Of a stretch of DNA of 64,000 nt, positions 13,724 through 22,546 are shown in pieces; the first letter of the stretch is position 1; every line of letters starts with the position of its first letter. The notes under the pieces were generated by a model. The model ran no database searches and was not told the origin of the DNA. It saw nothing but the letters and a program-made list of their open reading frames with translations. The translations under genes and the position numbers were made by a program. The DNA is from Streptomyces sp. Je 1-332. GTDB lineage: Bacteria; Actinomycetota; Actinomycetes; Streptomycetales; Streptomycetaceae. The stretch covers positions 5,580,001-5,644,000 of the forward strand of contig NZ_CP160402.1 in NCBI RefSeq assembly GCF_040730185.1, in the 5' to 3' direction.

Positions 13724-14365
13724 ATGGCTGAAGGACTCAGGGAGCGCAAGAAGCGGCAGACGAAGCAGCGGATCTCGGACATCGCGACGGGGCTCTTCCT
13801 GGAGCACGGCTTCGTCACGGTGACCGTCGCGGACGTCGCCGAGGCCGCCGACGTCTCCGTGAACACGGTCTACAACTACTTCCCGGCCAAGGAGGACCTC
13901 TTCCTCGACCGCGGCGAGGCCATCGTCGACCGGCTCTCCGGGTATGTACGCGGCCGTCGCGCGGGGGAGTCCGCCGCCGCGGCCGTGCTGCGCGAACTGC
14001 GCTCGGACGTGGAAGGCGTGTCACCGCACGTCGGCCTCTTCACGGGCTGGGCCGACTTCATGAGGGTCATCACCGACGCCCACGCCCTGCGCTCCCGGCT
14101 CTGGGAGATCCAGCAGGAGGCGCTCGACCGCCTCGCGAAGACCCTCGCCGACGAGACGAAGGCCGCCGACGGCGATCCGATGCCCGGCCTGATCGCGGGT
14201 CAGCTCTCCTGGGTCCACAGCACGCTCATGGCGTGGATCGGCGACGAGATGACCAAGTGCCGCAACCCCGCGGAGGTCTCCCGCGACGCCCTCGTCCTGC
14301 TCGACGAGATGGAGGACCTGCTCGGCGAAAAGGTCCTCAACTACGCGGTGCGCGAGGCCGAATGA
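13724..14365 (+). CDS. TetR/AcrR family repressor
   Basis: This 213-residue regulator has a standard N-terminal helix-turn-helix (residues 10-56; VADVAEAADVSVNTVYNYFPAKEDLF) and a divergent ligand-binding C-terminal part. It is transcribed away from the DrrAB-like exporter across 84 bp, the usual arrangement for a repressor relieved by the exporter's substrate. No ribosome site is placed well, in line with the leaderless promoter noted upstream. Confidence 0.9.
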   Translation: MAEGLRERKKRQTKQRISDIATGLFLEHGFVTVTVADVAEAADVSVNTVYNYFPAKEDLFLDRGEAIVDRLSGYVRGRRAGESAAAAVLRELRSDVEGVSPHVGLFTGWADFMRVITDAHALRSRLWEIQQEALDRLAKTLADETKAADGDPMPGLIAGQLSWVHSTLMAWIGDEMTKCRNPAEVSRDALVLLDEMEDLLGEKVLNYAVREAE

Positions 14366-14521
14366 CGCACACGGCCCGTGTCGGTGTGATGTCCGTCATC
14401 TGAGACGTGACGCGTGTCTCTTCGCCGCCACCTCGGCGCTCACGACCGCTACTGTCCGCTCAAAGGGCAAACGTAAACAGCGTGTAAGCCAGGCGTGATA
14501 AGCGGTAGGGGAGTCGGAACA

Positions 14522-15370
14522 GTGGCACGGAAGCTCGCCGTCATCGGAGCCGGACTCATGGGGTCCGGCATCGCACAGGTCTCCGCCCAGGCGGGCTGGG
14601 ACGTCGTCCTGCGCGACGTCACCGATGAGGCCCTGACCCGTGGCACCGACGGGATCAAGGCGTCGTACGACAAGTTCGTGAGCAAGGGCAAGCTCGACGC
14701 CGCGGACGCCGAGGCGGCGCTCGGGCGCATCACGCCGAGCACCGACATGGACGCCGTCGCCGACGCGGACATCGTCGTCGAGGCCGTCTTCGAGAAGCTC
14801 GAGGTCAAGCACGAGATCTTCCGCACGCTCGACAAGATCGTGCGCGAGGACGCCGTGCTCGCGTCGAACACCTCCGCCATCCCGATCACGAAGATCGCGG
14901 CCGTGACGGAGCGGCCGGAGCGGGTCGTGGGCGCGCACTTCTTCTCGCCGGTGCCGATGATGCAGCTGTGCGAGCTGGTGCGCGGCTACAAGACCAGCGA
15001 CGAAACCCTCGCCCGCACACGCGAGTTCGCCGAGTCCGTAGGCAAGACCTGCATCGTCGTGAACCGCGACGTCGCGGGCTTCGTGACGACCCGTCTGATC
15101 TCGGCGCTCGTCGTCGAGGCCGCGAAGCTCTACGAGTCGGGCGTCGCCACCGCCGAGGACATCGACATCGCCTGCAAGCTCGGCTTCGGGCACGCCATGG
15201 GTCCGCTCGCGACCGCCGACCTGACGGGCGTCGACATCCTGCTGCACGCCACGAGCAACATCTACACGGAGTCCCAGGACGAGAAGTTCGCACCGCCCGA
15301 GCTGATGCGCCGGATGGTTGACGCCGGTGACATCGGCCGCAAGAGCGGGCAGGGCTTCTACAAGCACTGA
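14522..15370 (+). CDS. 3-hydroxybutyryl-CoA dehydrogenase
   Basis: This 282-residue enzyme reversibly oxidises 3-hydroxybutyryl-CoA to acetoacetyl-CoA with NAD(P), in butyrate/PHB-type and fatty acid metabolism. It has the Rossmann motif GAGLMGSGIAQ, NTSAIPI, the catalytic His/Glu region VVGAHFFSPVPMM, and the C-terminal dimerisation domain with GFGHAMGP. Length matches the family. GTG 14522 is preferred over an upstream GTG (14495) because GGGGAG precedes it by 8 bases. It is monocistronic. Confidence 0.92.
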   Translation: MARKLAVIGAGLMGSGIAQVSAQAGWDVVLRDVTDEALTRGTDGIKASYDKFVSKGKLDAADAEAALGRITPSTDMDAVADADIVVEAVFEKLEVKHEIFRTLDKIVREDAVLASNTSAIPITKIAAVTERPERVVGAHFFSPVPMMQLCELVRGYKTSDETLARTREFAESVGKTCIVVNRDVAGFVTTRLISALVVEAAKLYESGVATAEDIDIACKLGFGHAMGPLATADLTGVDILLHATSNIYTESQDEKFAPPELMRRMVDAGDIGRKSGQGFYKH

Positions 15371-15533
15371 AGTCTGCTTCCTCCCCTGTGGGGTCACTCC
15401 TCGGGGTGAATTCGGTATCGGTTCGCTTACAGACGGCAACTTCCTTGCCCATGCGGCAGTCAGTTGCAGTGACATACGCAGACGCCGTACGGAACAGACG
15501 TCACAGGAAACTCAGCACTCTCGGGGAGCGCAT

Positions 15534-15857
15534 ATGCACATCAGGGGCGACCAGGCCCAGCTGGTCGTCGGGGGACGCCTCGACGTACGCAGCGCGGCGG
15601 ACGCCCGAACGGTCCTGCACTCGGCCGTCGACGACGGAGCCGGAGACCTGGTGCTCGACCTGTCCGAACTCGACTCGTGGGACGCCACGGGACTCGGCGT
15701 CATCATGGGCGCGCACCGACGCGCGGGACGGTGCGGACGCCGGCTCGTGCTGCGCAGTGTGCCGCCCCAGATGCAGCGCCTGCTCGTGGCCACCCGGCTG
15801 CACAGAATCCTTGCCATCGAGGGCGGCATCGGGGTCGAATCGCTGCCCCGTGTGTGA
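15534..15857 (+). CDS. STAS domain protein, anti-anti-sigma factor-like
   Basis: This 107-residue protein is a single STAS domain. The fold core VVGGRLDVRSAADART and LDLSELDSWDATGLGVIM matches SpoIIAA-type antagonists, which release a sigma factor by binding its anti-sigma kinase. The position that is a phosphorylatable Ser in SpoIIAA is Thr here (DATGLG), so control by phosphorylation remains possible. ATG 15534 has GGGGAG 6-8 bases upstream. No cognate kinase or sigma factor is adjacent. Confidence 0.85.
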   Translation: MHIRGDQAQLVVGGRLDVRSAADARTVLHSAVDDGAGDLVLDLSELDSWDATGLGVIMGAHRRAGRCGRRLVLRSVPPQMQRLLVATRLHRILAIEGGIGVESLPRV

Positions 15858-16072
15858 GACACCTCTCGCGCACAATCCTCACGAGACTGTGACGTCTCGG
15901 ACGGCGCGGTACCCCGCCCGTTCGGTGATACTGAGCGAAGGTCTAGGGTTCGGTCGCCCACCGTCATGACGAAGACTGACACCCGAGCGGGGGCACCGGA
16001 CCAGAAGCGACAGCGCAGTGTGCACAAGGCCGGAGGGGGCTGTGTACACAACGCATCTGGGGGGCTTTGACC

Positions 16073-18559
16073 ATGGACCCGATGAACCGGGGACCGGAAG
16101 AGTACGGCCATGACGGCATGAACGACGGCATCTACGACGACGATGCGGCGCGCCCCGTGCGGCCGCCCCGCGATCCTCTGACACCGGACTTCGGGCAGCC
16201 CGCGCCCGCGCTCGCCCGCACCGTCCAGCTCGTGTCGGGCGACTTCCTGCTCACCGTGAACCCCGTCGACGGCAGTGAGATCGAACCCTGCCCGCCGGGC
16301 GAGCGGCCCGCACGGCCCGTCAAGCGCACCGCCGCCGAGCGCGCCGAACTGCGCCGCGCCTCGGCGCCGCCACTGCCGCCGGGGCCCGTGCTGCCCCGGC
16401 TGCCGCTCCTGGAGCGGCAGGAGGAGCGCGAGCGGCTCGTGCGCCTGCTCGCACGCGGGCGCTCGGTGCGGCTCACGGGTCCCGCGGGCTCGGGGCGCAC
16501 GTCGCTCCTGAACGCCGTCGCGGAGGACTGCGCGGACCTCGCGCCGGACGGCGTCGTACGGCTCTCCGGGTACCACAAGACGCCCGGCGACCTGCTCCAG
16601 GACCTCTTCGCCGCGGTCTACAACGCACCGCTGCACCGCCCCGACCGCACCCTGCTGCTCGACCTCGTCCACGACATCGGCGCGGTCGTCGTCCTGGACG
16701 ACCTGGAGTTCGGCGCGGCCGCCCTGGAGGAGCTGCTCGAGGCGACGCCCGAGTGCGCCTTCCTCGTCTCCGCGACCCCCGACGTCGCGGCGCCGTCCCC
16801 CGAATCGCACCTCGAAGAGGTCTTCCTCGGCGGCCTCGGCCGCAGCGGCGGCCTCGAACTCCTGGAGCGTGCGGTCGGCCGCGTCCTGACGGACGACGAG
16901 GCCGGCTGGGCGGGCGACCTGTGGTTCGAGTCGGAGGGGCTGCCCCTGCGCTTCGTCCAGGCGGGCGCCCTGCTGCGCCAGCGCGACCAGCTGCGCGCCG
17001 ACCCGAACGCCTTCGACGAGTACGGCTACTACACGGACGCCCCGGTCGACGCGCCCTTCGGCGCCGAGGGCCACGACGTCCCGCTGCCCTCGCTCGCCGA
17101 CGGAGCCGCGCCCGCGGTGCTGCTCGCCTCGCGTCTGAGCCCTTCGGCGCGCAGCACGCTGCGGTTCGCCGTCGCGCTCGGCGGCGAGGTGCCGCACCAG
17201 GCGCATCTGCCCGCCCTCGTGGGGGACACCCACGCGGATGCGGCCCTCGCCGAGCTCGTCTCCACCGCGCTCGTCACGCCGGTCGGCTCGCACTACCGGC
17301 TCGCCGCCGGAGTGCGTACGCAGCTGGAGGCCTCCGGGTACGCGGACGACGCCGCCGAACGCGCCCAGGGCGCCGCCCAGCACTACGCCTGGTGGGCGGG
17401 GCACCCCTCCGTCGGCCCCGAGCGGGTCGTTGCCGAGGCCGACGCCGTGCTCGCGGCCCTCGGCGCCCTGGTCGCGGGGCAGTCCGCGTCAGGGGCGCCG
17501 GCCGGTGGCGAGGAGAGCGCCGCCGTGCTGCTCGCCCGCACCGTCGCGCCGGCCTTCGCCGGAGGGCTCGACTGGGGCGCCTGGGAGCGTGCCCTGCGGT
17601 CGGGCCAGGAGGCGGCGCGGACCGCGGGCGAGGTCGCCGAAGAGGCGTACTTCCACCACGAGCTCGGCATCCTCGCGCTCTGCGGCGGCTCGCTCGACCG
17701 GGCCCGCGTCGAACTCGAGGCTTCCGTCGGCCTGCGCGGCGCGCTCGCCGACAAGCGCGGCATGATCGCGGGCCGCAGGGCCCTGGCCCTGGTAGCCGAC
17801 CGCTCGGGCGGCATGATGCCCGGCGCGAGCCCGGCGGCGGGCGAAGAGCTGCCCGACGCGCGCCACGAGGAGTCGGCGTCGCCCCCCGGCGGCGTACCGG
17901 CGGCGTTCGCGCTGCCCACACCGCCCCCGGAGCCCGAGACCCTGGTCACCCGCAAGGCCGCGCCCGCGGTGGGCGCGGGCGGCCCGGCACCGACCCGCCG
18001 TTCCATCGTCAACGGCGCCCGGCGCAACCTCGTGGCGGCGGGCGCGGGCGCCCTGCTCGCCGCCGTGCTCGGCACCGTGGTGACCCTCGGCGCGACGTCG
18101 GACGGCAACGACAACCCGCCCGACAAGGTCAAGACGGAGCAGTCGGCGAGCGAGGACCAGGACGACGACGGCCTGACCGCCGACAAGCCGGCCGAGGACT
18201 CGACGAGCCGCCCGGACGGCGACGGCCCGGACAACGTCCCCGGCACCGCCGACGACGGCACGCCGAGCGAGAGCGACGACCCCTCGGACAAGCCGAGCGA
18301 CAGCGGCAAGCCGTCCGACGACACCTCGGGCAAGCCGTCCGACAAGCCCACGGACAAGCCGACGACGAAGCCGCCCACGACGAAGCCCCCGACGACCAAG
18401 CCGCCGACCACGAAGCCGCCCACGACGAAGCCGCCGACCACGCCGCCGCCGTCGACCCCGCCGCCGAGCACGGACCCGACGCCGGACCCGCCGTCGTCCC
18501 CGGACACCTCGGACTCGGCGAGCGGACCCGCGAGCAGCAGCCCGGCGTCGACGATCTGA
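16073..18559 (+). CDS. Large P-loop protein with C-terminal membrane anchor and Pro/Thr-rich tail
   Basis: This 828-residue protein has a nucleotide-binding domain in its N-terminal third (Walker A GPAGSGRTS from residue 136, Walker B-like VVVLDDLEFG at Asp209-Asp210), then helical, alanine-rich, TPR-like segments to about residue 590. A single membrane helix follows at 653-674, and then a 150-residue tail rich in Asp, Ser, Pro and Thr with five TTKPP repeats, probably outside the membrane. ATG 16073 has GGGGGG 8 bases upstream. A TTG at 16067 is possible. It resembles AAA/STAND-type ATPases but no function is known. Confidence 0.75.
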   Translation: MDPMNRGPEEYGHDGMNDGIYDDDAARPVRPPRDPLTPDFGQPAPALARTVQLVSGDFLLTVNPVDGSEIEPCPPGERPARPVKRTAAERAELRRASAPPLPPGPVLPRLPLLERQEERERLVRLLARGRSVRLTGPAGSGRTSLLNAVAEDCADLAPDGVVRLSGYHKTPGDLLQDLFAAVYNAPLHRPDRTLLLDLVHDIGAVVVLDDLEFGAAALEELLEATPECAFLVSATPDVAAPSPESHLEEVFLGGLGRSGGLELLERAVGRVLTDDEAGWAGDLWFESEGLPLRFVQAGALLRQRDQLRADPNAFDEYGYYTDAPVDAPFGAEGHDVPLPSLADGAAPAVLLASRLSPSARSTLRFAVALGGEVPHQAHLPALVGDTHADAALAELVSTALVTPVGSHYRLAAGVRTQLEASGYADDAAERAQGAAQHYAWWAGHPSVGPERVVAEADAVLAALGALVAGQSASGAPAGGEESAAVLLARTVAPAFAGGLDWGAWERALRSGQEAARTAGEVAEEAYFHHELGILALCGGSLDRARVELEASVGLRGALADKRGMIAGRRALALVADRSGGMMPGASPAAGEELPDARHEESASPPGGVPAAFALPTPPPEPETLVTRKAAPAVGAGGPAPTRRSIVNGARRNLVAAGAGALLAAVLGTVVTLGATSDGNDNPPDKVKTEQSASEDQDDDGLTADKPAEDSTSRPDGDGPDNVPGTADDGTPSESDDPSDKPSDSGKPSDDTSGKPSDKPTDKPTTKPPTTKPPTTKPPTTKPPTTKPPTTPPPSTPPPSTDPTPDPPSSPDTSDSASGPASSSPASTI
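18361..18445 (+). repeat. TTKPP coding tandem repeat
   Basis: Units of about 15 bp encoding TTKPP are repeated five to six times within the tail of the P-loop membrane protein. Such Pro/Thr repeats usually form stiff, extended linkers across the cell wall. Confidence 0.75.
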
Positions 18560-18590
18560 GGCTCGTACGACTCGTACGATGCGTACGAAA

Positions 18591-18624
18591 GAGGGGGCCG
18601 GGTCCACCAGGACCCGGCCCCCTC
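18591..18624. terminator. Bidirectional terminator between convergent genes
   Basis: A perfect 15-bp stem (GAGGGGGCCGGGTCC at 18591-18605 with 18610-18624) has a 4-base loop. It lies between the P-loop protein gene and nucS, which converge. Three TCGTACGA-like repeats precede it (18563-18588). Confidence 0.85.
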
Positions 18625-18640
18625 CCACGTACGGGAACTC

Positions 18641-19312
18641 CTAGAACAGCCGCAGCTTGTCGTCCTCGATGCCGCGCATCGCGTTGTAGTCCAGGACGGC
18701 GCAACCGATGCCGCGGTCGGTGGCGAGCACGCGGGCCTGCGGCTTGATCTCCTGGGCGGCGAAGACGCCCTTGACGGGGGCCAGGTGCGGGTCGCGGTTC
18801 AACAGCTCCAGATAGCGGGTGAGTTGCTCGACTCCGTCGATCTCGCCGCGCCGCTTGATCTCGACGGCGACGGTCTGCCCTTCGGCGTCGCGGCACAGGA
18901 TGTCCACCGGGCCGATCGCCGTCATGTACTCGCGCCGGATCAGGGAATAGCCCTCACCGAGCGTCTCGATCCGGTCGGCGAGCAGCTCCTGGAGGTGCGC
19001 TTCCACGCCGTCCTTGATGAGGCCGGGATCGACGCCCAGTTCGTGCGAGGAGTCGTGCAGGATCTCCTCCATCGTGATGATGAGTTTCTCGCCGCCCTTG
19101 TTCACGACGGTCCAGACGCCCGCGTCGTCCCCCGTCCCCTCCTTCAAGGTGCACGGCGGGGACATCCAGTTGAGAGGTTTGTAGGCCCGGTCGTCCGCGT
19201 GGATCGAGACACTGCCGTCCGCCTTCACAAGGATCAGGCGGGGGGCCGACGGGAGATGGGCTGTGAGCCTGCCCGCGTAATCCACGGAGCATCGGGCAAT
19301 GACGAGACGCAT
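18641..19312 (-). CDS. nucS: Mismatch-specific endonuclease NucS/EndoMS
   Basis: This 223-residue nuclease performs the non-canonical mismatch repair of actinobacteria, which lack MutS/MutL, by cutting both strands at mismatches. The C-terminal restriction-like core is visible as GPVDILCRD followed by VAVEIKRRG, giving the Asp-Glu-x-Lys catalytic set. The N-terminal dimerisation domain is complete. ATG 19312 ([12 protein letters not shown]) fits the family; the frame stays open upstream but without homology. It is single and transcribed away from the 19525 gene. Confidence 0.95.
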   Translation of the reverse strand: MRLVIARCSVDYAGRLTAHLPSAPRLILVKADGSVSIHADDRAYKPLNWMSPPCTLKEGTGDDAGVWTVVNKGGEKLIITMEEILHDSSHELGVDPGLIKDGVEAHLQELLADRIETLGEGYSLIRREYMTAIGPVDILCRDAEGQTVAVEIKRRGEIDGVEQLTRYLELLNRDPHLAPVKGVFAAQEIKPQARVLATDRGIGCAVLDYNAMRGIEDDKLRLF

Positions 19313-19524
19313 GGGGCGCAACGCTACTCGACCCCAGGTGGTGCGCGCGATTCCTCCGGCGATCGCCCTGTTCGATCCTGGCCGGTTATGTTCCCAATCT
19401 CCTGGTGCAGCGCGGGTCCGGTGCTTACCGTATAAGCAGGAGGTCGCCGTGCGTGCACGCTGCGTGTGCGGGCTCCTGCCCTGTCCGGAAGCCCCCGCTC
19501 CCCGGGGGTGCGAGAGGAGAACCC

Positions 19525-19917
19525 ATGTCGCTCGACGTCTCACCGGCACTGTTGGAACAGGCCGAGCGAGGCGAGGTCGATGAAGCGGAATTCGTCGACT
19601 GCGTCCGGACCTCCCTGCCTTACGCGTGGGAGATGATCAGCTCCCTGGTGGCCCAGCTGAAGGTTGACGGTGGCGAGTTCGCCGACAACCAGACGCCGCC
19701 ACCCACCGAGCAGGCACGCGGCCAGCTCCTGCGGGCGCTGGCGAGTGACGCGATTCGCGGCGCTCTGCAGCGCCACTTCGGAGTGCGGCTCGCATTCCAG
19801 AACTGTCATCGTGTGGCGGTGTTCCCGCTGGACGCATCCGTGGACGACAGGCTCGCCCGGTTCACCTCGATCCGGGGCCAGCTGCTCAACCAGTCGCCCG
19901 AACTGCGGGACTGCTGA
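19525..19917 (+). CDS. SCO5389-family conserved protein
   Basis: This 130-residue soluble protein is a conserved Streptomyces family named after SCO5389 and has no known function. It is acidic and mostly helical, with a proline-rich loop (NQTPPPTEQ) near residue 55-63. ATG 19525 is set by GAGAGGAG 5 bases upstream. It follows nucS divergently in the same order as in S. coelicolor. A short Cys-rich frame with a good ribosome site starts upstream at 19449 and overlaps it. Confidence 0.85.
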   Translation: MSLDVSPALLEQAERGEVDEAEFVDCVRTSLPYAWEMISSLVAQLKVDGGEFADNQTPPPTEQARGQLLRALASDAIRGALQRHFGVRLAFQNCHRVAVFPLDASVDDRLARFTSIRGQLLNQSPELRDC

Positions 19918-19987
19918 CGCCTTTTGCTGCCGCTCCGTACGCGGGAGGTGTTCTAGTACCGGAGCGGCAGCTCCCCGCCCCAGCGGT

Positions 19988-21040
19988 TCAGCCGAGTTGG
20001 GGCAGCACTTCGGCGCCCAGCCTGCGGACGTTCTCCTCCGTCGTCGCCAGATCGCCCGAGCCCTCGACAAGCAGCGCGAAGCGTGTGATCCCCGTGCGCT
20101 CCGAGGTCGCCGCGATCCGGTCCGCGCACAGCTGCGGGGTGCCCACCGGATGCAGTCCGCAGAGCAGTTCCGTGTACGCGAGCGGGTCCCGCATGGCCCG
20201 TGCGCGGCCATCGACGGTGACATGCGCGTCCAGCCCCTGCTTGAGCCAGCCCGGCATCGCCTTCTGCAGCGTCTCCGCCGCGTCCACGCGCCGGTCCGCG
20301 ATCTGCGCGACCCCGGCCGAGACGTGCGCGGCCCGCAGGACCTCCTGGGGCGTGCGCCCCGCGGCGCGCGCGTGCCGCTGCCACAACGCCACCATTTCGG
20401 CCTTCTCCTCGTCGCCGACGTGCATGCCGAGCAACATCGGCAGACCGCGTTCCGCGGCCAGCCGCACGCTGGACGGCGAGGTGCAGGCGACGATCACCTC
20501 GGGCCCTTCCGGGCTCTCGCCGGTGTCGTCGCCCGCCCCGGTCAGCGCCTCCTGCGGCCGTGGCACCACGGCGACCTCGCGGAAGGGGAAGCGGCCCGCG
20601 TCGCTCGCGACCCTGGGCTCGCTCAGCCACCGCAGCAGCAGGTCGAGCGACTCCGGGAAGCCCGTCTCGTACGCGTCGAGGCCGGACCCGAAGACCTCCA
20701 GGTCCACCCACGGTCCGCCGCGACCGACGCCCAGCGAGAAGCGCCCGCCGGACGTCAGGTGCAGCAGGGCCGCCTGCTCGCCCAGGGCGACGGGGTGGAC
20801 GGTCGGCAGGACGCTCACGGCGGTGCCGACACGGATGCGTCGCGTACGCCCGAGAAGGAGCGCGGCGAGGGTCACGGCGGACGGACACGTGCCGTACGGC
20901 ACGAAGTGGTGCTCGGCGAGCCAGACGGAGTCCAGGCCCGCTTCCTCGGCCACCTCCGCGGACCGCACCGCACGGTGCAACGCCTCTCCCTGCCCCTGTC
21001 CCGGGAACTGGGCGGCCAGAACAAAACTACCTACACGCAT
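19988..21040 (-). CDS. LLM-class flavin-dependent oxidoreductase
   Basis: This 350-residue protein has the bacterial luciferase-like barrel. Diagnostic segments are AEEAGLDSVWLAEHHF near the N-terminus, RIRVGTAVSVLPTVHPV, and RFSLGVGRGG. Members use reduced F420 or FMN to oxidise or reduce small molecules; the substrate cannot be read from sequence. It is a single gene convergent with the SCO5389-family gene and divergent from the zinc-ribbon gene. Confidence 0.88.
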   Translation of the reverse strand: MRVGSFVLAAQFPGQGQGEALHRAVRSAEVAEEAGLDSVWLAEHHFVPYGTCPSAVTLAALLLGRTRRIRVGTAVSVLPTVHPVALGEQAALLHLTSGGRFSLGVGRGGPWVDLEVFGSGLDAYETGFPESLDLLLRWLSEPRVASDAGRFPFREVAVVPRPQEALTGAGDDTGESPEGPEVIVACTSPSSVRLAAERGLPMLLGMHVGDEEKAEMVALWQRHARAAGRTPQEVLRAAHVSAGVAQIADRRVDAAETLQKAMPGWLKQGLDAHVTVDGRARAMRDPLAYTELLCGLHPVGTPQLCADRIAATSERTGITRFALLVEGSGDLATTEENVRRLGAEVLPQLG

Positions 21041-21250
21041 CGCACTCCTGCCTCCTTGGCGCCGACGCAGGCACTCCCCCTACGGGCAACAACGCATGAC
21101 ACGTGCCAAAGGCACGGCTTGGCATGAAGATTGACGGATTTTCTGCGAAATGCAGGGGGGATCTGTGGGGGTTGGTGCAGGACGCCTACCCGTGTCCGCG
21201 CCGCGTAGGCTGGACTCACCCTGGCCCCCGTACATCCCGTGAGGTGTCCC

Positions 21251-21583
21251 GTGTCCCCGCGTCGCAACCGCCCGAAGGGCGCCGGAGAAGACAGCCCGCG
21301 CCCGTCCGCGGAGACGACGGGCCGTTACGGCGGCTTCCAGTCCACCGAGAGCTGGCAGGGGGAGCAGTGGAGCCTGCGCCACGTCGCGGGCGCGAGCGCG
21401 GCCGGCAAGAGCTATCGCTGCCCCGGCTGCGACCAGGAGATCCCCTCCGGGGTCGCGCATGTGGTGGCCTGGCCCGAGCACTCGGGCGTCGACGAGCGCA
21501 GGCACTGGCACAAGGCGTGCTGGAACGCGAAGGACCGCCGCACCACGCGGGTGCAGCGGTCCCGTAACGCGCCGAGGTACTGA
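21251..21583 (+). CDS. Small protein with zinc-ribbon-like motif
   Basis: This 110-residue basic protein has CPGC near residue 60 and a later HWHKACW, a CxxC...HxxxC arrangement that could bind zinc. The first 40 residues are basic and low complexity (SPRRNRPKGAG). GTG 21251 with GAGG 6 bases upstream fits the usual Streptomyces N-terminus better than GTG 21239. Homologues are often labelled ATP/GTP-binding protein, but no P-loop is visible. Function unknown. Confidence 0.75.
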   Translation: MSPRRNRPKGAGEDSPRPSAETTGRYGGFQSTESWQGEQWSLRHVAGASAAGKSYRCPGCDQEIPSGVAHVVAWPEHSGVDERRHWHKACWNAKDRRTTRVQRSRNAPRY

Positions 21584-21598
21584 AGACCCCCGAGGCGG

Positions 21599-22546
21599 CT
21601 ACACGTCGCGCTTCTCCAGGAGGGCGAAGGCGCCGACGATCGCGGCCGCCGTCACGCCGACGAGCAGCAGCAGCTGCGAGGTGCCGCCGCCCGTTCCGTC
21701 CATGTCGAAGATCTTGGCGAGGGAGTTGATGGCGTTGTAGTCCATCATCTTCTCGCCGAGGGGGCGCGTGCCCTCGGAGATCATCAGGAACACCGGCAGG
21801 ATCGCGGGCACCAGGACCACGCCGAGCATCGCGGTGATCGCACCCGCGGAGTGGCGCAGCATCGAACCGGCGGCGAGCGCGAGGACGCCCAGGAGCGAGA
21901 CGTAGAGCCCGCCCTTGAGGACCGTACCCGACCAGTCGACGTCGCCGGCCTCGGGGCCGCTGTGCATCCCCGAGGTCATCAGGCCCACCAGGAGGACGGA
22001 GCCCGCCGCGACGACGAAGGCGATCACGAAGAAGATCAGGATCTTCGCGGCGAGCACGCGATAACGCTGCGGCGACGCCGTGAACGTCGTACGGATCATG
22101 CCCGTGCCGTACTCGGACGACGTCACCAGGACGCCGAGCGTGATCAGGCAGATCTGGCCGAGCACGAGACCGAAGAACGCCGGGATCGTGAACGGCACGT
22201 CCGCGTAGTCACGGTCCTCCGTGTTCGCGGCCACGAGCAGTCCGATGCCGACGACCAGGAGGAAGAAGACGCCGAGGGTCCACATCGTCGAGCGGACCGA
22301 CTTGATCTTCGTCCACTCGGACGCCAGGGCGTTGCCGAGGTGGGTCTTCCTGACCGGGATCGGTGAGGTGTAGGCGTTGTTCATCGCCTGCTGCCAGGCG
22401 GAGGGCGGCGCGGGGGCGGCCGGCGGGGGAGCCATCGGGGCGCCCTGAGGCAGGGGGGCGCCCTGCGGAACGGGGGCACCGGCGTAGGCCTGCTGCGGTG
22501 CCTGCTGGGGCTGCGCCTGCGGCTGCGGAGTCGGAGGCGTGGTCAT
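21599..22546 (-). CDS. ABC transporter permease with Pro/Gln-rich N-terminus
   Basis: This 315-residue protein has about 70 N-terminal residues rich in Pro, Gln and Ala, then an ABC-2 permease domain of six helices starting near TKIKSVRSTMWTLGV. It overlaps the upstream ATPase gene by 4 bases (translational coupling). The same permease domain recurs without the Pro/Gln region at 23816-24586. Substrate unknown. Confidence 0.88.
   Translation of the reverse strand: MTTPPTPQPQAQPQQAPQQAYAGAPVPQGAPLPQGAPMAPPPAAPAPPSAWQQAMNNAYTSPIPVRKTHLGNALASEWTKIKSVRSTMWTLGVFFLLVVGIGLLVAANTEDRDYADVPFTIPAFFGLVLGQICLITLGVLVTSSEYGTGMIRTTFTASPQRYRVLAAKILIFFVIAFVVAAGSVLLVGLMTSGMHSGPEAGDVDWSGTVLKGGLYVSLLGVLALAAGSMLRHSAGAITAMLGVVLVPAILPVFLMISEGTRPLGEKMMDYNAINSLAKIFDMDGTGGGTSQLLLLVGVTAAAIVGAFALLEKRDV

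Noticed and set aside
18361..18445. Repeat array as CRISPR or regulatory iterons
   Set aside because: The units are in frame, encode TTKPP and lie inside a gene.
16753..18747. 664-codon plus-strand frame inside the P-loop protein gene
   Set aside because: It is frame-shifted relative to the supported gene and gives an Arg/Pro-rich product typical of a wrong frame in GC-rich DNA.
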